Translations under genes and position numbers: made by a program
Shown here: piece by piece, positions 1 through 11,663 of the stretch
How the letters are laid out: each line of letters begins with the position of its first letter
Position numbering within the stretch: the stretch's first letter is position 1
The notes under the pieces: model-generated
The model's input: only the letters and a program-made list of their open reading frames with translations
What the model was told of the DNA's origin: nothing
The model's database searches: none
NCBI RefSeq assembly: GCF_943734655.1
Contig: NC_071353.1
Location: 138,359,907-138,423,906, forward strand
Reading direction: 5' to 3'
Source of the DNA: Sabethes cyaneus
Lineage: Eukaryota; Arthropoda; Insecta; Diptera; Culicidae
Length of the DNA stretch: 64,000 nt

Positions 1-2787
1 TCAGTTGGGTGCAGTTTTACAGTGAGTTTTTACTAGAAAACACTCAATGGTTATGTATTTAACGTTTTCAGTGAATTATGAAAATGAATACTGAGCATCC
101 GTATTTTTCTTAAAAATATCGATTTATTTGAAATAACTTATTTAATAAATGTATGTGGTTCAGCATTTTCACCAACGATCCTATCAATGAATACGACAAC
201 GACAAATCATTGCTCCATCTATTACCAACACATCAAACTCAAAAGTCGAATTGCGAAACAAACAACAGAACCAAATGCTCCACTAGCAAGGTATTGACCA
301 AATGACTACGTTCTATTCGTATCGTTTACAGCAACTCCCCTCGGCACAATTCTTTGATGCCATTTATCTCCTCACCTCCTCACTCTCCGGCAGCCGGCCA
401 TCTAAAAATCCCATTTGTATCATGTGTATTGTTAAATCCAAATCAAATAAAGCATTTTCCACCGATGCGAAAACTCCAGCCCCAAACCACCTGCACCAAC
501 TAGGTACCTCGAATCACTGGATACGCTTTTCCCTTGAAAAATCCGTATGAAAACCTGCTTGCAGGCAGGCAGGCCTTCTCCCACACTGGCTGGTGACTGG
601 ACTGGACTGGTGAGCAACAGAACAGCACTGTTTCGGAATGCTCCATGGCGATAAATACTCCTGTTTGTAGCCGCGCGCCGCCGAGCCGCTGCAAAATATG
701 TTTCATGCTTCAGTGTCGGTTGGCTCGCCCCGTGGACATTGGCCATGGTTCCACCTACCACCCTGGCATGTTGCTTTATGACTTTCGCTGTGGAATGCAA
801 TGGGCACAAACTCACATTTTAATCCTAATTCCTGTGGGACCGATTTCAGCGCACTTTATGACCGACACCTGTTTTCATACTTAATATTTGCTTTCTGTCT
901 ACGTCGATGGATTTTTATGGCTGTCGGGAGGGGGGCGCAGATTCCTGACATTTTCCATACTGCCGAGAGGTGGGGTGTTTCCAAAAAGCTGAAGATAATT
1001 AAAGTGTTTAGTTCGAACAACGAAATAAGTTGTTAATATTAAAAAGGTTATTTTCGATCGTGACAATTTTTATTTTTTGGAATTTACTTCCACATATTTT
1101 TCCCAAAAATCATTTGCGGTGAGTAAACTAGGAAAACTTTTGTGCTCGGTTTCACTATGTCAAACCGACAAAAATTCTTACCGAAACTTTGTCGTCGTCG
1201 CAATGCTGCGCTGGCTGACTGGCAGGAAGGGTGTTCCGGTCGGTATGTAGGTGTTCGAGTGTGCCTGTGGTTTCACACTTTTCCGGCACCTTCTTTCCAG
1301 CCGCCAAGCACTATAGGTATTCCACAAACAGTCGCAAACCAACGCAAAAACCGCCCGCACAAAACCAAAGAGCAAACACGTTTTCAGATAAAGATAAACT
1401 TTGATGTCACTTTCGGGAGCTTAGCTTTGGTGCCACAAAAGTATTGTGTGCCTGCTCCTGTATGTCTGTGTGTGCGTTTGTGTGCGCCAACAACAACCGT
1501 CGACCACAACGGAAAGGAGTACACATTTTTTGTTTTGTTTTCTGTCCCTCGGCTCGGGCTCGTTGTGTCTTCATTTCATCCTGCAACGCAACAAAAGAAA
1601 ATGTTTTCTAGGTGACGAGGTGATGTGTTTTCTTTCCACCCCAGCACTCCCCCCCAGCACCGGTACCACGGATCAGCGCCGGGGGACTGGTTTTTCCACA
1701 CATATTTCCGGGAGACAATTGTTGGTTGAGACTGGATGGCTGGTTCGGGTGGGGAGGGGATCACGCTTTCTAAAATTACAAACAACAAACGGTTGGGCTT
1801 CCCTCCTCCGTCGATTACTTTTATCATCAATTTTGGTAAAAAGCAAGCCCCCCATTGGAAGGACGAGCCACACGAAAATAAACATACACGCACGGAGAGG
1901 ATTTTTCTTCGGTGGTTTCTTCAGAAACAGAGGTGGCATCCCATTACAATTTATCAACTCCAGTTTACCGCGTCGGTAGGTTGGATGGGGAGGTGAAGAA
2001 TGTAAGGCTGCAGATGAAGGTAATCTTACTTTCCTTTGTGGTTGGTTGGAACCCTTTTCTTCGCATTTCAGATAAGAATGTATGAATGAAATTAATTTAA
2101 TTAAGTGGCGAATTTGTCACCCGGTAGGGAGCTGTTTCTTAAAAAGTAAGCTAAAGTAAGTTGGTATTGAATTATGTTGTGGTAAATGTGCTTTGCCTTT
2201 GTTGCAGAATAGACAAACTCTTCAAAAAAAAATTTTTTTTGGGACAATTGCAAGTACTGATGATGAGATATTGGATATTACATAAATACTGAAGGAATTA
2301 TAAAAAAGTAATGTCTATGATTTTATGTCTTTAATAATAAGTTCATTTTCGAATTAGGCCATTAAAAATATTTTTTAAAGCTTTTGTCCTTCTGATGCTG
2401 GACAACAAAAAGGGGGGGGGGGGGCGAAACAAAACGAAGAGATTTTTTTAATCACGCAATAAATTGAGATTTTTAGGAATTTTTACTTGAAGTCTAATCG
2501 TGAAACCCGAATCTATTCTTGCTTTTCATGTATACGTTATTATTTTCCACGCAAAAGCCTTCCAAAATAGAATCAAAATCGAAAGAATGTTTTTACATTA
2601 TTTGTACTTCCACTTTTGTTTCGTGCTAGAAGCGTTAACACTCCGTACACTCTTTTTTCGAGTTCCTAAGGGCTGCAAAACCCATAGATAATTGATTTTA
2701 TACAAAAAAAAAATTACTCAATTTTTTTTATGTTAACGCAATTTTCAGAAGACAGAATGTACTTAAATTTGGCAGGATCTATTAATA
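1..2787. other. Non-coding DNA, no recognisable gene
   Basis: Open frames here (for example 432-815 minus, 1142-1615 plus, 1446-1979 plus) overlap one another on both strands, have no recognisable domain, and run through GT-rich and homopolymer stretches, so I do not call them. The segment contains a poly-G run near 2411-2424 and short A/T runs near 2225-2240 and 2703-2730. Nothing else stands out. Confidence 0.6.
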
Positions 2788-3082
2788 ACAAGAAACAAGA
2801 AACAAGAAACAAGAAACAAGAAACAAGAAACAAGAAACAAGAAACAAGAAACAAGAAACAAGAAACAAGAAACAAGAAACAAGAAACAAGAAACAAGAAA
2901 CAAGAAACAAGAAACAAGAAACAAGAAACAAGAAACAAGAAACAAGAAACAAGAAACAAGAAACAAGAAACAAGAAACAAGAAACAAGAAACAAGAAACA
3001 AGAAACAAGAAACAAGAAACAAGAAACAAGAAACAAGAAACAAGAAACAAGAAACAAGAAACAAGAAACAAGAAACAAGAAA
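2788..3082 (+). repeat. AAGAAAC heptamer satellite, about 42 copies
   Basis: A nearly perfect tandem array of the 7-bp unit AAGAAAC covers about 295 bp. Because 7 is not a multiple of 3, every frame reads through all phases, giving one repeating heptapeptide per strand. Neither strand contains a stop, which creates long spurious open frames on both strands. The array decays at its 3' edge into AATAAG and GAAAACA variants. Confidence 0.97.
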
Positions 3083-4167
3083 TAAGAAAACAGAAAACAG
3101 AAAAAACAAAAACAGAACATCCAAAAGTCAGAGAAGCAAAAATGCAGAATAACCACATAGTAGGAAAAAAGAAATCAAAAAAATAAAAACGGCAAAAGGA
3201 AGGCAAAAAATAGGCAAAAAGAAGGCATAAAGACGGCAGGAAGCAGGTGAAAGACAGTGAAAAGTACGCAAAAAGCAAACAAAAGGAAGGTAAAAAAAAG
3301 CAAACAGCCGGCTAGAAGAAGGTAAAACAAAGACATTATAAATGTAACATAAAAATCAGAAATCAGAAATCAGAAATCAGAAATCGGAAATCGGAAATCG
3401 GAAACCGGAAATCGGAAATCGGAAATCGGCATCAAAAACAGGAAATCGAAAATAGGAAATAGGAAATCGGAAATCGGACATCAAAAATCGGAAATCGGGA
3501 ATCAGAAAACAAAATTTTTTTTATGTTCAAATATTTTAGCATTTCAAAAAACAATTAAAATTAACTAGCAGCGGAAAGCGGACACCAAAGACAGAAAATC
3601 AAAAATAAAAAAACGAAAAACGAAAAACGAAAAACGAAAAACGAAAAACAATGAACAAAAACAATGAACAAAAACCAGAACATTAAAAACGCAAAACATA
3701 AAAAAACAAAAAGCATTCAGAAGAAAGCAGAAATCAAAGATCGTGGAAGCGAAGAAGTGCATGAAAGGAGAATTTAAAAGGCGAGAAGAAAACAAAACAG
3801 AAGTGTAAAGAACGCCAAAATTATGCCAAATAGAAAACAAAACAAAAAAGTCAAAAGCCAAACACGGTAAAAAAGGCAAATAGACAAAAGCGAAATATTA
3901 AAAGCAAAAAGCAAAAGGTAACAAGAAAAGAGCAAGTATCTGAAAAAAGTCAGAAAGCGGTAAGCAAATCAAGATTAAAATCTAGTTTGAATGTCAGACT
4001 GAAATAAATTCAAAGAACCAAGTCGTTAATTGAAATACTTAGTTCAAGAAACAAAAGGCATTATTCGAAAATAACTATAAAAAGGCAAAAATAAAATTCA
4101 AATGTCGAAAATTCCAATACCATAATTCGATTGAAAGGAAAACGGCAGAGTCCAAGGCAGAATGTAA
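3083..4167 (+). repeat. A-rich degenerate heptamer block (AAATCGG, AAAAACG)
   Basis: This A-rich stretch links two cleaner heptamer arrays. It contains a mixed AAATCGG/AAATCAG array at about 3352-3508 and roughly five copies of AAAAACG at about 3609-3648, followed by two copies of a 13-bp ACAATGAACAAAA unit. The remainder is A/G-rich sequence with scattered GGCAAAA motifs, reading like decayed versions of the neighbouring satellite. The 3565-3879 minus open frame is a composition artefact. Confidence 0.85.
4050..4135 (-). repeat. Block shared with the 17.2 kb and 17.5 kb satellite
   Basis: Read on the minus strand, this segment matches plus-strand segments at about 17216-17285 and 17494-17575: an ATCGAMTTATGGT core, then GGAATTTTCGA, and finally TTTTCGAATAATGCC or close variants. 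It abuts the AAAAGGC array here and the GCCTTTT array there. It is therefore a longer repeat-unit component of one satellite family present in both orientations. Confidence 0.8.
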
Positions 4168-5160
4168 CAGGCAAAAGGCAAAAGGCAAAAGGCAAAAGGC
4201 AAAAGGCAAAAGGCAAAAGGCAAAAGGCAAAAGGCAAAAGGCAAAAGGCAAAAGGCAAAAGGCAAAAGGCAAAAGGCAAAAGGCAAAAGGCAAAAGGCAA
4301 AAGGCAAAAGGCAAAAGGCAAAAGGCAAAAGGCAAAAGGCAAAAGGCAAAAGGCAAAAGGCAAAAGGCAAAAGGCAAAAGGCAAAAGGCAAAAGGCAAAA
4401 GGCAAAAGGCAAAAGGCAAAAGGCAAAAGGCAAAAGGCAAAAGGCAAAAGGCAAAAGGCAAAAGGCAAAAGGCAAAAGGCAAAAGGCAAAAGGCAAAAGG
4501 CAAAAGGCAAAAGGCAAAAGGCAAAAGGCAAAAGGCAAAAGGCAAAAGGCAAAAGGCAAAAGGCAAAAGGCAAAAGGCAAAAGGCAAAAGGCAAAAGGCA
4601 AAAGGCAAAAGGCAAAAGGCAAAAGGCAAAAGGCAAAAGGCAAAAGGCAAAAGGCAAAAGGCAAAAGGCAAAAGGCAAAAGGCAAAAGGCAAAAGGCAAA
4701 AGGCAAAAGGCAAAAGGCAAAAGGCAAAAGGCAAAAGGCAAAAGGCAAAAGGCAAAAGGCAAAAGGCAAAAGGCAAAAGGCAAAAGGCAAAAGGCAAAAG
4801 GCAAAAGGCAAAAGGCAAAAGGCAAAAGGCAAAAGGCAAAAGGCAAAAGGCAAAAGGCAAAAGGCAAAAGGCAAAAGGCAATAGGCAAAAGGCAAAAGGT
4901 AATAGGCAATAGGCAATAGGCAAAAGGCAATAGGCAATAGGCAAAAGGCAAAAGGCAAAAAGCAAAAGGCAAAAGGCAAAAGGCAAAAGGCAAAAGGCAA
5001 AAGGCAAAAGGCAAAAGGCAAAAGGCAAAAGGCAAAAGGCAATAGGCAATAGGGAAAAGGCAAAAGGCAAAAGGCAATAGGCAATAGGCAATAGGCAAAA
5101 GGCAAAAGTCAAAAGGCAAAAGGCAAAAGGCAATAGGCAAAAGGCAATAGGCAATAGGCA
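4168..5160 (+). repeat. AAAAGGC heptamer satellite, about 142 copies
   Basis: About 993 bp of tandem AAAAGGC. The array is essentially perfect up to about 4880; beyond that an AATAGGC variant is interspersed singly and in short runs, with rare AAAAAGC and AAAAGTC units. Both strands are stop-free, giving nominal frames of more than 330 codons that encode only a repeated heptapeptide. The clustering of variants at one end is what unequal exchange or slippage homogenising the array interior would leave. Confidence 0.98.
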
Positions 5161-5480
5161 TAAAGCAAACAGCAATAATCAAAAACTAAAAAATTAAAAT
5201 GTACAGAAACAGGAAAGCAGAAAAATAGAGAATTGAAAATACGTAAAAATAGAAACACAGAAAATCAGAAAAACCAGAAAACAAAACAAACCAGAAAGAA
5301 CACTATCAGAGCATGCAAAAAACAGAGAAACGAAATTGCATAAAAGCCAAAGATTAGAAAAACAGAAATCAAAAGGCGAAAACGGCAAAAGCAAGGCAAA
5401 AAAATTACTGCTTTCTTAGGTAAGGTTTAGAGAAAACGGAAAGATGGCGAAAAGGATGTAGAAAGTAAACAAAAAGAACT
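5161..5480 (+). repeat. A-rich edge of the heptamer satellite
   Basis: A- and G-rich sequence with scattered AAAACAG, AAAATCAG and GGCAAAA motifs. It mirrors the A-rich block on the other side of the AAAAGGC array. No gene is visible. Confidence 0.7.
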
Positions 5481-5489
5481 AGTAAATGA

Positions 5490-5660
5490 GTGAGTATCGA
5501 TCCGGTGCTGAACGAATAATGGTCCTCCAACGGGGGGCCCTGTAGCCGCAAAGTTACCGAGTCTGCCTTTACAAGCGAGTGGTCGTGGGTGCTCTTAACG
5601 CCAAAGCGTGATTGTGGATAATTACGATTGTTGACGTGTCGGGGACGTAAAGATTAAACT
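5490..5660 (+). mobile_element. Possible decayed tRNA-derived SINE
   Basis: The stretch GTAGCCGCAAAGTTACCGAG followed by a TGGTCGTGGGT segment resembles the A-box to B-box head of a tRNA-derived SINE, and a GATTGTGGATAA tail follows. The B box itself is degraded, with no intact GTTCGA core. No target duplication was found. It could also be unrelated unique DNA. Confidence 0.3.
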
Positions 5661-7819
5661 TATTTCGATAAACAAAGTTAGTTCCAAAAATTCCAAGACA
5701 TACGTCCTAACCATATGTTTAAGGAATCACATGATCTAAATATGCTTCTGTTGAATTTTGTTTAGTGCGTTTTCGACCAATCTCTATTCTCCTTTCCACA
5801 GTCCACCAAGGACTAAATCACTCTACGTGGATTTCTAAGTTCGCGGCTTGTAGATTTATATTCACTTATGCCGTCCTGCTGCTAGGTTGTACATCCTAAT
5901 GAGTGTTAAATTTCAATCTACATTTTGCACAGTAAATTTTCCAAACTATCCATCTACCTTTCTCTCTCTTCCACTCTCTGACCCCAATTGACAGCCACCG
6001 GGGTGGCGTGGCGGCATCCTTGCAGTTCTTTCGCCGCAGTCATCGCAGGATCGCTTACCGGGGCATGTTTATTACCGCTAATAAATTCACTCTCTACCGA
6101 AACATCAGTCATTTTCACTTTCTGTGCCAAGCATGCAGGCAACCGACCGGCAGGAGCAAGCAACGTGACAGGCTGCGTTGCGGCAGAAATCCGTTCCCGG
6201 GTGCCCACCCGGGTGTCCGTGTGGCAATGGCAGGCAAGCAGGCTCAGGCAGGCAACAATAGGCACAGCCAGGAGACTCCACCACCGGATGCTGAAACGAT
6301 GGCGCCTTTATTGCTGCAACCGTAGGTTCCCGGCCGACAGCTCACCGAACACTGTGTACTTACTTTTATTTCAAGCGTTATTATTATTGAAATAAAAAGC
6401 GAGTCGTGAGAGCAATAAATTTTGTTACTGAAATACACACGGTTTCCCTCCCTTCCCCTTCCCCGAATGGCATTCCACCCGATCCGCGCGTGTTGAATAA
6501 ATACGTGACAAAGAGGCGCAGTAAAATCAGCCAATAGCCTGAGCCTCGGGTTTGAGTTGGACCCGCTTTCGCCGTACGAGAGGAAGTCAATCGAAGTCCA
6601 GGCCTCTGGAACAAGGTGAATCGGCTAGGTAGCATCTGTGATTTTTATTCCCATAAATATAGATGTACTTTTTGCCGCAACTCGCTCGTGAACCACCGCG
6701 AGGAAGCACGTTTTTTGCTTGTTGGTGGAAAGTCGGAACAATGCGGCAGGGTTGCCAAGTTAACAACCTCTTAACCTTAACTAGTTCTGGAGCTAACTCT
6801 TAATTTAAATCCATATTCTTAATTTGGGACGTTTTGATCATTATTAGGCTTTAGGATTTCGTCAGAATGCTTCTCGTTACGAGTAAGTCTGAAAAATTAT
6901 TATACTCTGAAATGTACTAAAACAACATTATTCTTTAGGCTGAACGCGAACACGTGAAAGATAATTTTAAGGCATAATCAAACAGTTTTCCAATCAGAAA
7001 CACTTCCCCGGGTAGGCCGCACGTGAGGACTTCAGCTGCAAAGTGTTGGTTGGTTGGTCGCAGATGCGCGCCAATAAAATATCGCCAAACAAAACTTTCA
7101 CTCTCTGCACCCCTACCTGCAAGCCTCCCTCCGCCCAACATGCGAAAAAATAAAAAATATTTCTATAGCCTTTTTTACCTACTGCGGCAGGAACATACAT
7201 CACGGTGCGTTTTCAGCAACCACACACAAGGCCAGCTACCGAGTTTCCCCCGACACTTGAACTCCCAATTTTCCCGATTTTATCGAACTCTTTGGGTGTC
7301 CATAAAATTCGACTACCAATATACTATTTATTATTTCGGCAGTGTTTTTATTTTAATGCTCCCTCGTGGACTTGGGCCAAACAAAAAACCAACCACCCAA
7401 CAACACCAAGGTGCCACATGTGCCACACGAATATTGATGTTGTTTTACCTTTATGTTCGGTCTACCCGACCGACCGTGCGGAGCGTGCGTCGGAGCGAAA
7501 TGGAAAATCGCGCGAGGGGAAAATCTCTGCAGAGTGTACCTATATAGCTTTGGCAGGCGGTTTGTATTATCAAATTTTTACGATAATGGTTCCTAACATG
7601 ACTATATGATGGCCTGTTTTAGGAAAAATAACTGTCGAAGAGGGGAAATTTTCGATACGTCGAGTTCGGTTATCGAATGTGATTTTGTGGAGATTCTTTC
7701 GTGTTTATTACGTATATTTTGAATAATGCAATCTCTAAATAAACTCCGAAGCTCATCAAAAGATTATAATACTAGCAAAGTACATGAAATTTTGAAGAAG
7801 CATTTAGATAACGATAATG
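5661..7819. other. Non-coding DNA, no recognisable gene
   Basis: Mixed-composition sequence, GC-richer at about 5990-6320 and 7440-7560. Overlapping open frames on both strands (5988-6395 plus, 7023-7547 plus, 6244-6534 minus) have no domain signature and no supporting splice or promoter layout. Nothing is called. Confidence 0.55.
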
Positions 7820-7839
7820 CTGACTGGCTAACTGACTGG

Positions 7840-10674
7840 CTGACTGACTGACTGACTGACTGACTGACTGACTGACTGACTGACTGACTGACTGACTGAC
7901 TGACTGACTGACTGACTGACTGACTGACTGACTGACTGACTGACTGACTGACTGACTGACTGACTGACTGACTGACTGACTGACTGACTGACTGACTGAC
8001 TGACTGACTGACTGACTGACTGACTGACTGACTGACTGACTGACTGACTGACTGACTGACTGACTGACTGACTGACTGACTGACTGACTGACTGACTGAC
8101 TGACTGACTGACTGACTGACTGACTGACTGACTGACTGACTGACTGACTGACTGACTGACTGACTGACTGACTGACTGACTGACTGACTGACTGACTGAC
8201 TGACTGACTGACTGACTGACTGACTGACTGACTGACTGACTGACTGACTGACTGACTGACTGACTGACTGACTGACTGACTGACTGACTGACTGACTGAC
8301 TGACTGACTGACTGACTGACTGACTGACTGACTGACTGACTGACTGACTGACTGACTGACTGACTGACTGACTGACTGACTGACTGACTGACTGACTGAC
8401 TGACTGACTGACTGACTGACTGACTGACTGACTGACTGACTGACTGACTGACTGACTGACTGACTGACTGACTGACTGACTGACTGACTGACTGACTGAC
8501 TGACTGACTGACTGACTGACTGACTGACTGACTGACTGACTGACTGACTGACTGACTGACTGACTGACTGACTGACTGACTGACTGACTGACTGACTGAC
8601 TGACTGACTGACTGACTGACTGACTGACTGACTGACTGACTGACTGACTGACTGACTGACTGACTGACTGACTGACTGACTGACTGACTGACTGACTGAC
8701 TGACTGACTGACTGACTGACTGACTGACTGACTGACTGACTGACTGACTGACTGACTGACTGACTGACTGACTGACTGACTGACTGACTGACTGACTGAC
8801 TGACTGACTGACTGACTGACTGACTGACTGACTGACTGACTGACTGACTGACTGACTGACTGACTGACTGACTGACTGACTGACTGACTGACTGACTGAC
8901 TGACTGACTGACTGACTGACTGACTGACTGACTGACTGACTGACTGACTGACTGACTGACTGACTGACTGACTGACTGACTGACTGACTGACTGACTGAC
9001 TGACTGACTGACTGACTGACTGACTGACTGACTGACTGACTGACTGACTGACTGACTGACTGACTGACTGACTGACTGACTGACTGACTGACTGACTGAC
9101 TGACTGACTGACTGACTGACTGACTGACTGACTGACTGACTGACTGACTGACTGACTGACTGACTGACTGACTGACTGACTGACTGACTGACTGACTGAC
9201 TGACTGACTGACTGACTGACTGACTGACTGACTGACTGACTGACTGACTGACTGACTGACTGACTGACTGACTGACTGACTGACTGACTGACTGACTGAC
9301 TGACTGACTGACTGACTGACTGACTGACTGACTGACTGACTGACTGACTGACTGACTGACTGACTGACTGACTGACTGACTGACTGACTGACTGACTGAC
9401 TGACTGACTGACTGACTGACTGACTGACTGACTGACTGACTGACTGACTGACTGACTGACTGACTGACTGACTGACTGACTGACTGACTGACTGACTGAC
9501 TGACTGACTGACTGACTGACTGACTGACTGACTGACTGACTGACTGACTGACTGACTGACTGACTGACTGACTGACTGACTGACTGACTGACTGACTGAC
9601 TGACTGACTGACTGACTGACTGACTGACTGACTGACTGACTGACTGACTGACTGACTGACTGACTGACTGACTGACTGACTGACTGACTGACTGACTGAC
9701 TGACTGACTGACTGACTGACTGACTGACTGACTGACTGACTGACTGACTGACTGACTGACTGACTGACTGACTGACTGACTGACTGACTGACTGACTGAC
9801 TGACTGACTGACTGACTGACTGACTGACTGACTGACTGACTGACTGACTGACTGACTGACTGACTGACTGACTGACTGACTGACTGACTGACTGACTGAC
9901 TGACTGACTGACTGACTGACTGACTGACTGACTGACTGACTGACTGACTGACTGACTGACTGACTGACTGACTGACTGACTGACTGACTGACTGACTGAC
10001 TGACTGACTGACTGACTGACTGACTGACTGACTGACTGACTGACTGACTGACTGACTGACTGACTGACTGACTGACTGACTGACTGACTGACTGACTGAC
10101 TGACTGACTGACTGACTGACTGACTGACTGACTGACTGACTGACTGACTGACTGACTGACTGACTGACTGACTGACTGACTGACTGACTGACTGACTGAC
10201 TGACTGACTGACTGACTGACTGACTGACTGACTGACTGACTGACTGACTGACTGACTGACTGACTGACTGACTGACTGACTGACTGACTGACTGACTGAC
10301 TGACTGACTGACTGACTGACTGACTGACTGACTGACTGACTGACTGACTGACTGACTGACTGACTGACTGACTGACTGACTGACTGACTGACTGACTGAC
10401 TGACTGACTGACTGACTGACTGACTGACTGACTGACTGACTGACTGACTGACTGACTGACTGACTGACTGACTGACTGACTGACTGACTGACTGACTGAC
10501 TGACTGACTGACTGACTGACTGACTGACTGACTGACTGACTGACTGACTGACTGACTGACTGACTGACTGACTGACTGACTGACTGACTGACTGACTGAC
10601 TGACTGACTGACTGACTGACTGACTGACTGACTGACTGACTGACTGACTGACTGACTGACTGACTGACTGACTG
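7840..10674. repeat. Giant perfect GACT tetranucleotide array, 2,835 bp
   Basis: About 709 copies of a 4-bp unit run without a visible interruption from 7840 to 10674. A few imperfect units (TGACTGGCTAAC and similar) lie at 7820-7839, and the right edge is abrupt at TTACGT. The plus strand has TGA in every frame. The minus strand, repeating TCAG, has no stop in any frame but no ATG. On the minus strand the arthropod initiator pentamer TCAGT occurs every 4 bases. The true copy number may differ from the assembly. Confidence 0.99.
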
Positions 10675-11465
10675 TTACGTTTTGTAGCCTTTTCTTTGTC
10701 GCTTCAAGAATATAATGTGAATCACGAAAAATAAGTTATGGAGAAAGTTGCCACAACCACCCAACTTGCTGAGCAGCTGTTGATTACAATCACATTTGAA
10801 CGTCTTGTCTCTAATTTGTTCCCATTATTGTCATTTTTTTTACCTTTGCTATACTATATAACAAAGGTTTTTTATTCTTTTGTAGCATTTCTAGTTGCGC
10901 TCGATGACGACATTTTGTGATCATTTTTAATATTTGTTGACATTTATTGTCGCTATTTGGTCACCTTTTTATCGGTTCTTCAAAATTCTTGTCTACACCT
11001 ATTTATAGTTTTTTCGTCGTCTTTTATTGGCTTTTTGGCAAGTTTTCTGCATCTTTTTATCGTATTTTTATCGTCTTACGTCTTTTTTCATCGTCTTCTA
11101 TCCTACTTGTCATCGTTTATATTTTATCCCACCTTTTCGTATTTTTTTGTCATCTATTTGTTGTCCTTTCATTATCTTATTGTTATCTCTTTGACGACGT
11201 TTGTTGTTTTTTGGTGCACTTTTGGCGTCTTTTCATCGTTCATTCATCGTATTTTGACTTCATTTCCACCGTATTTTTGTCGTTTGAAGTCAACCTTCTA
11301 TCATATTTTTGTAATCTTGTTAGGCCATAGACAAATAGACACTTTGAGAAAGTGAATAAAGGGTCAGAATGAGCAATTGTGCTAAATTTGGTTGAAATCG
11401 GAGGTGGTCGATTACAACGGACAAGATCACTTGAGTGGGGATAACCCCTATATAATCTTAAACAA
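10675..11465 (+). repeat. T-rich degenerate low-complexity DNA
   Basis: From about 10940 to 11320 the sequence is T-rich with recurring TTTTTATCGTC- and TTTTTGTCGTC-like words of variable spacing, a decayed minisatellite. The reverse complement resembles the A-rich stretch around 48220-48400. The hydrophobic frames at 10947-11330 and 10957-11355 are composition artefacts. A palindromic-looking CTTTGCTATACTATATAAC...AAAGG word lies near 10848. Confidence 0.7.
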
Positions 11466-11469
11466 TGAA

Positions 11470-11640
11470 TGTTGGGGAAGAATAAATGCTTAATGCGAAA
11501 AATGTAGATTCAGGCAAACTGAAAAGTTCTTGATATTAGGCCAAAAATGTAGAATTAGCGAAGGTGAGAGTCGAACTCACAGCTCTCAATCTCTAGTCAA
11601 GTGTGCTGTTTAACCAATAGCATCATATACAATTAAATTT
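11470..11640 (-). mobile_element. tRNA-derived SINE, copy 1
   Basis: On the minus strand an A-box-like CTATTGGTTAAACAGCAC is followed by an anticodon-arm-like segment with loop CTAGAGA (AGA in the anticodon position) and a perfect T-arm, GTGAG-TTCGACT-CTCAC. There is no matching 5' acceptor strand, so this is not a tRNA gene. The roughly 90-bp body downstream of the T-arm recurs at 48056-48213, and its last 46 bp at 38278-38323. The shared 3' end is a CATTTATTCTTCCCC word. Confidence 0.8.
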
Positions 11641-11663
11641 TGCCCAAAAATTAAATTTCGTAA

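Noticed and set aside
1142..1979. 157- and 177-codon overlapping frames
   Set aside because: Overlap one another and minus-strand frames, low-complexity GT stretches, no domain.
2714..3278. Frames of 124-171 codons over the AAGAAAC array
   Set aside because: Same artefact as other heptamer arrays.
2788..5160. Could the regular short units be a CRISPR array?
   Set aside because: Uninterrupted 7-bp tandem units without spacers in a eukaryotic repeat context; no cas genes.
4061..5182. Open frames of 262-373 codons on both strands over the AAAAGGC array
   Set aside because: They encode only a repeated heptapeptide imposed by a stop-free 7-bp unit and occur in all frames; no gene signals.
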